Source: an uncultured Bacteroides sp. (lineage in GTDB: Bacteria; Bacteroidota; Bacteroidia; Bacteroidales; Bacteroidaceae). From it: a stretch of 64,000 nt of DNA. The notes under the pieces are model-generated. The model saw only the letters and a program-made list of their open reading frames with translations, was not told the origin of the DNA and ran no database searches. The stretch covers positions 1 through 64,000 of the forward strand of contig NZ_URFY01000009.1 in NCBI RefSeq assembly GCF_900547205.1, written 5' to 3'. Position numbers and translations under genes: made by a program. Shown in pieces: positions 61,629 through 64,000 of this stretch (the stretch's first letter is position 1; each line of letters begins with the position of its first letter).

Positions 61629-62492
61629 ATGAAAACATTAGAATATAGTTCGAGACGTTTGGCAAGAAGAATTAGTCAATTAATGAAAGAGTCCACCAAT
61701 CTTGCAGAAAGTACCCCCGCAAAAGATGTACGGATAAAGGAAGGGAACAGACAGCCTGTACTCCTGGCACAACAAGTGATTACTGTTTTAAACACACGAT
61801 ACGACTTTCGCTACAATCTGTTGACGGAAGAACTGAGTTTCGCCCCTACGGTCGCCGCGACATCTCTTTTCGACATATAGATAAGCGGAAATTGAACACC
61901 TTCTGCTTGAAAGCTCATGAAGAAGGGATTAACTGTTGGGACAAAAATCTTCAGCGATATATCTACTCCACCCAAGTAGAAAGTTACCACCCCTTCCGGC
62001 TTTTTATGGAAAAACTTCCGTGCATTCCCCCGCATAGTTTCTTTCATCGGCACGAGCAACCGCGCCAACCTGCTTTACGACCCGACGAGTAGCTGCAGAT
62101 TTATCTGCATCGAAGTGGAGCATGACATCTACTGCTCTGGTATGGACCATTCGCACATCTATGTGCAACTGAAAGCGGGACTGCTTTCCGGTGTCCGACA
62201 CTGGTTCAGCAAAGAGGAGGAACAGGCCTTGCAATGTCACAATCTGGCACATTATCGAGTAAATCCAATGGAACATATTGTGCGCAGCACGTACGCACCC
62301 GCCATGTTTGGCAAACCGGATTGCCTGCCGCTCACTTCTGCCATCATCCATCAAGAGCTGAAAAAGAAGTTTTCTGCTACGATGCGCAGCTGTAGTCCTA
62401 TACAGTTGGCACAAGTACTGACGACAGCAGGCATCAGCAGACGGCATACAAGGTTGGGAAATGTGTATGCGGTGAAGAGAATGAAGGATTGA
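61629..62492 (+). pseudogene. VirE-type / DUF3874-like ATPase gene, broken
   Basis: Three pieces of a Bacteroides VirE-domain protein remain. Frame one (61629 to about 61855) gives QVITVLNTRYDFRYNLLTEE. After a frameshift, about 61853-62010 gives KRKLNTFCLKAHEEGINCW and IYSTQVESYHPFRLFMEKL. After a deletion that removes the P-loop region (roughly 200 residues), about 62012-62492 gives FPRIVSFIGTSNRANLLYD, YVQLKAGLLSGVRHWFSKEE and LTTAGISRRHTRLGNVYAV. The ATPase cannot be made. Family naming is from memory of similar Bacteroides proteins. Confidence 0.82.
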
Positions 62493-62591
62493 GAATGATG
62501 AAAATATACCCACTCATTCACAGGATGCAGTTGTGAATGAGTGGATTAAGAGGGTTAAAGGAAGGGAAGAAGGGATATCAGTGAGATTTCA

Positions 62592-62720
62592 CTAAAGATT
62601 ATGTTCCTTCGCCTCATTAAATGCAGCCCATCCTTTTACCGTCAACAAATATTTATGTCGCGGTTGATTGGGCTTTTCAGGATAAAGCAATTTCAGAAAT
62701 CCATCCAAGGAAAATCTCAC
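62592..62720 (-). CDS. Possible 42-aa peptide coupled to the DUF486 gene
   Basis: A GTG at 62718-62720 overlaps the TGA of the DUF486 gene (GTGA) and opens a 42-codon frame (MRFSLDGFLKLLYPEKP, then RHKYLLTVKGWAAFNEAKE) ending at TAG 62592. Composition looks protein-like and the overlap would couple translation. It could also be the leftover of a longer lost gene. Confidence 0.4.
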   Translation of the reverse strand: MRFSLDGFLKLLYPEKPNQPRHKYLLTVKGWAAFNEAKEHNL

Positions 62721-63088
62721 TTCATAAACACGAAATACACCGCCCCAATCAAACAAACGAATGCTGCCATATGATTCCAGTGAAGTGTTTCCCCTTTAAA
62801 AAACACAGTTGTAAATACAGTAAAGACAACGAGCGTTATCACTTCCTGAATAATCTTCAACTGCATTAATGAAAAAGGTCCCCCATTGCCGATGAATCCG
62901 ATACGGTTTGCCGGAATCTGACATGAATATTCAAAAAAAGCTATTGCCCAACTAAAGGCAATCACGCCTATCAACGGAAGAGAAGCAAACCAAGTATATT
63001 CTTGTTTCATCTTCAAATGACCGTACCAAGCAAAAGTCATAAAAACATTGGATACGATAAGTAACAAAATGGTATATATTCCTTTCAT
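62717..63088 (-). CDS. DUF486-family membrane protein
   Basis: A 123-residue inner-membrane protein with four helices. YTILLLIVSNVFMTFAWYGH, WAIAFFEYSCQIPANRIG and FSLMQLKIIQEVITLVVF identify DUF486, related to small multidrug-resistance/DMT transporters. Substrate unknown. It lies 15 bp downstream of ttcA on the same strand, so co-transcription is likely. Confidence 0.9.
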   Translation of the reverse strand: MKGIYTILLLIVSNVFMTFAWYGHLKMKQEYTWFASLPLIGVIAFSWAIAFFEYSCQIPANRIGFIGNGGPFSLMQLKIIQEVITLVVFTVFTTVFFKGETLHWNHMAAFVCLIGAVYFVFMK

Positions 63089-63103
63089 AACGTTCTATTC
63101 TAA

Positions 63104-63850
63104 TTAGTCTATTTTATCCGGTAATAATTCTTCTTGTACATTAGTCATGCTTCCCCAAAGACTGTAACGCACTTCGGGATTCATCACTTCGAGTTGTCGG
63201 AGAATCCCCTTCATGTCGCTTCGGCTGGATTGCGACTCATAGGGACAATTCTTTATTTGCTTTCTGTATCCGTGCAAAGCTGCCAACTCTATTAAGTCGG
63301 ATTCGTGAACGAGACACATCGGACGAATGATAGTCATATCAAACTTCTTCATCACCAAACGGGGAGGCATGGTACCGAATGCCCCTTGATATGTAATATT
63401 CATTAGCAAAGTTTCAAGAATATCATCCATGTGATGCCCCAGTGCAATTTTATTGCATCCCTGTTCTTTGGCAACCGTGAACAATGCCTTACGCCGATTC
63501 CACGAACAAAGGAAGCAGGGAGATTTACGTGTATCCGTCGTCGGGTCGAATGACGTTTCATAGTACATAAAAGGTACACCAAACGCTTCACAATGAGCTT
63601 TCAAATAGGCAATATCACTCTGATAAGGGATATTTTTCATCACCACATGAACTGCCACGACAGAGAAACGCGGTTTAAAGATACGCGCGCGTCTGCCGAG
63701 CAATTCAACAAGCGCCAACGAATCTTTCCCACCCGACAATCCGATGAGGATTTTATCGCCTTCTTCTATCAATCCATATTGCACCATTCCTTTATTAAAC
63801 CGCTTTTCAATGCGGCGAATGGTTTTCTCTTCTTCCGTAAATTGTGCCAT
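63104..63850 (-). CDS. ttcA: tRNA 2-thiocytidine biosynthesis protein TtcA-like
   Basis: A 248-residue PP-loop ATPase. LIGLSGGKDSLALVELL carries the ATP-pyrophosphatase P-loop; PCFLCSWNRRKALF carries the CxxC pair that with a third Cys (NCPYES) holds the Fe-S cluster for sulphur transfer to C32 of tRNA. The start is the Met of MAQFTEEEK: an in-frame ATG seven codons upstream lies within the -7 box at 63869-63876. Confidence 0.88.
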   Translation of the reverse strand: MAQFTEEEKTIRRIEKRFNKGMVQYGLIEEGDKILIGLSGGKDSLALVELLGRRARIFKPRFSVVAVHVVMKNIPYQSDIAYLKAHCEAFGVPFMYYETSFDPTTDTRKSPCFLCSWNRRKALFTVAKEQGCNKIALGHHMDDILETLLMNITYQGAFGTMPPRLVMKKFDMTIIRPMCLVHESDLIELAALHGYRKQIKNCPYESQSSRSDMKGILRQLEVMNPEVRYSLWGSMTNVQEELLPDKID

Positions 63851-63868
63851 ATATTCAAAAATCGGCTG

Positions 63869-63876
63869 CAAAAGTA
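63869..63876 (-). promoter_or_regulatory. -7 box of ttcA
   Basis: TACTTTTG on the minus strand, predicting a start near 63866 and a 16-nt leader to the ATG at 63850. Confidence 0.65.
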
Positions 63877-63950
63877 AGCGAAAAGAATGATTTAAAGAAG
63901 AATTAACATAATAGAAATCTCCGAAAAAGGGTTTATTTCTAATAAATTTG

Positions 63951-63958
63951 TACTTTTG
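63951..63958 (+). promoter_or_regulatory. -7 box of a gene leaving the window
   Basis: TACTTTTG, predicting a start near 63961, followed by an ATG at 63979. Confidence 0.6.
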
Positions 63959-63978
63959 AACAATTGATCTTTTGACCG

Positions 63979-64000
63979 ATGACCGGAAACATTGCAGTTT
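63979..64000 (+). CDS. Start of a gene cut by the right edge
   Basis: ATG at 63979 opens MTGNIAV before the window ends. The promoter box upstream supports it. Too little sequence to identify. Confidence 0.45.

Overview
The window is chromosomal DNA of a gut Bacteroides, probably of the B. thetaiotaomicron / B. ovatus / B. caccae group. This rests on SusC/SusD pairs, surface lipoprotein signals with acidic residues after the lipid-anchored cysteine, 40-45% GC by eye, many promoters with the Bacteroides -7 box TAnnTTTG (several with TTTG or TTTC 19 bp upstream), and typical families such as a PUR-alpha/DUF3276 protein, HU-like protein, large NusB and GH97. Species was not determined.

Layout. 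(1) 171-13742, all minus strand, is a fructan utilisation locus. In transcription order it holds a GH32-derived protein that has lost its catalytic motifs, SusC, SusD, two surface beta-helix lipoproteins resembling GH91 inulin fructotransferases (the second fused to another domain), a periplasmic GH32 fructanase, a sugar permease and a fructokinase. Together they describe surface binding and cleavage of an inulin-like fructan, import, periplasmic hydrolysis, fructose uptake and phosphorylation. No regulator is visible; it may lie beyond the left edge. (2) 13.9-15.1 kb holds a repeat array and a broken WYL regulator. (3) 15-21 kb has a patatin-like lipase coupled to a cation/proton antiporter, a hypothetical gene, a secreted C1 peptidase and an AraC regulator. 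(4) 21.4-27.1 kb is an operon of two paralogous lipoproteins and a TonB-dependent receptor with an unusual helical insertion. (5) 27-29.6 kb has a dead AAA-ATPase gene, a repeat array, a LysR regulator and a hypothetical gene. (6) 29.8-39.5 kb is mostly housekeeping: clpB, a predicted structured RNA, a DUF5606-like gene, coaE, ybbR, yajC, nusB, a PUR-alpha protein, rplY, pth, hslR and a HIT protein. (7) 39.6-52 kb has a second antiporter, gcvT, pepT, a repeat array, a GNAT, a PurF-like protein lacking its catalytic cysteine, GH97, crcB, a pentapeptide-repeat gene and eno. (8) 52-64 kb has an orphan nucleotidyltransferase, a second structured RNA followed by a gene interrupted by TAG, a sigma/anti-sigma/lipoprotein operon, an SRP RNA plus tRNA-Thr, a DUF4199/glycosyltransferase/outer-membrane cluster, mntP, apbE, an HU-like gene, a decayed VirE-type gene, a DUF486 protein, ttcA and the start of another gene.

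The least explained items are the GH91-like pair with the catalytically dead GH32; four intergenic arrays of imperfect palindromic repeats, all with a 22-bp period but different sequences; two promoter-driven structured RNAs; the AraC/two-lipoprotein/TonB-receptor operon; and the PurF-like protein with Cys replaced by Gly. All family calls come from reading motifs and from memory. No database search, alignment program or RNA folding program was run.
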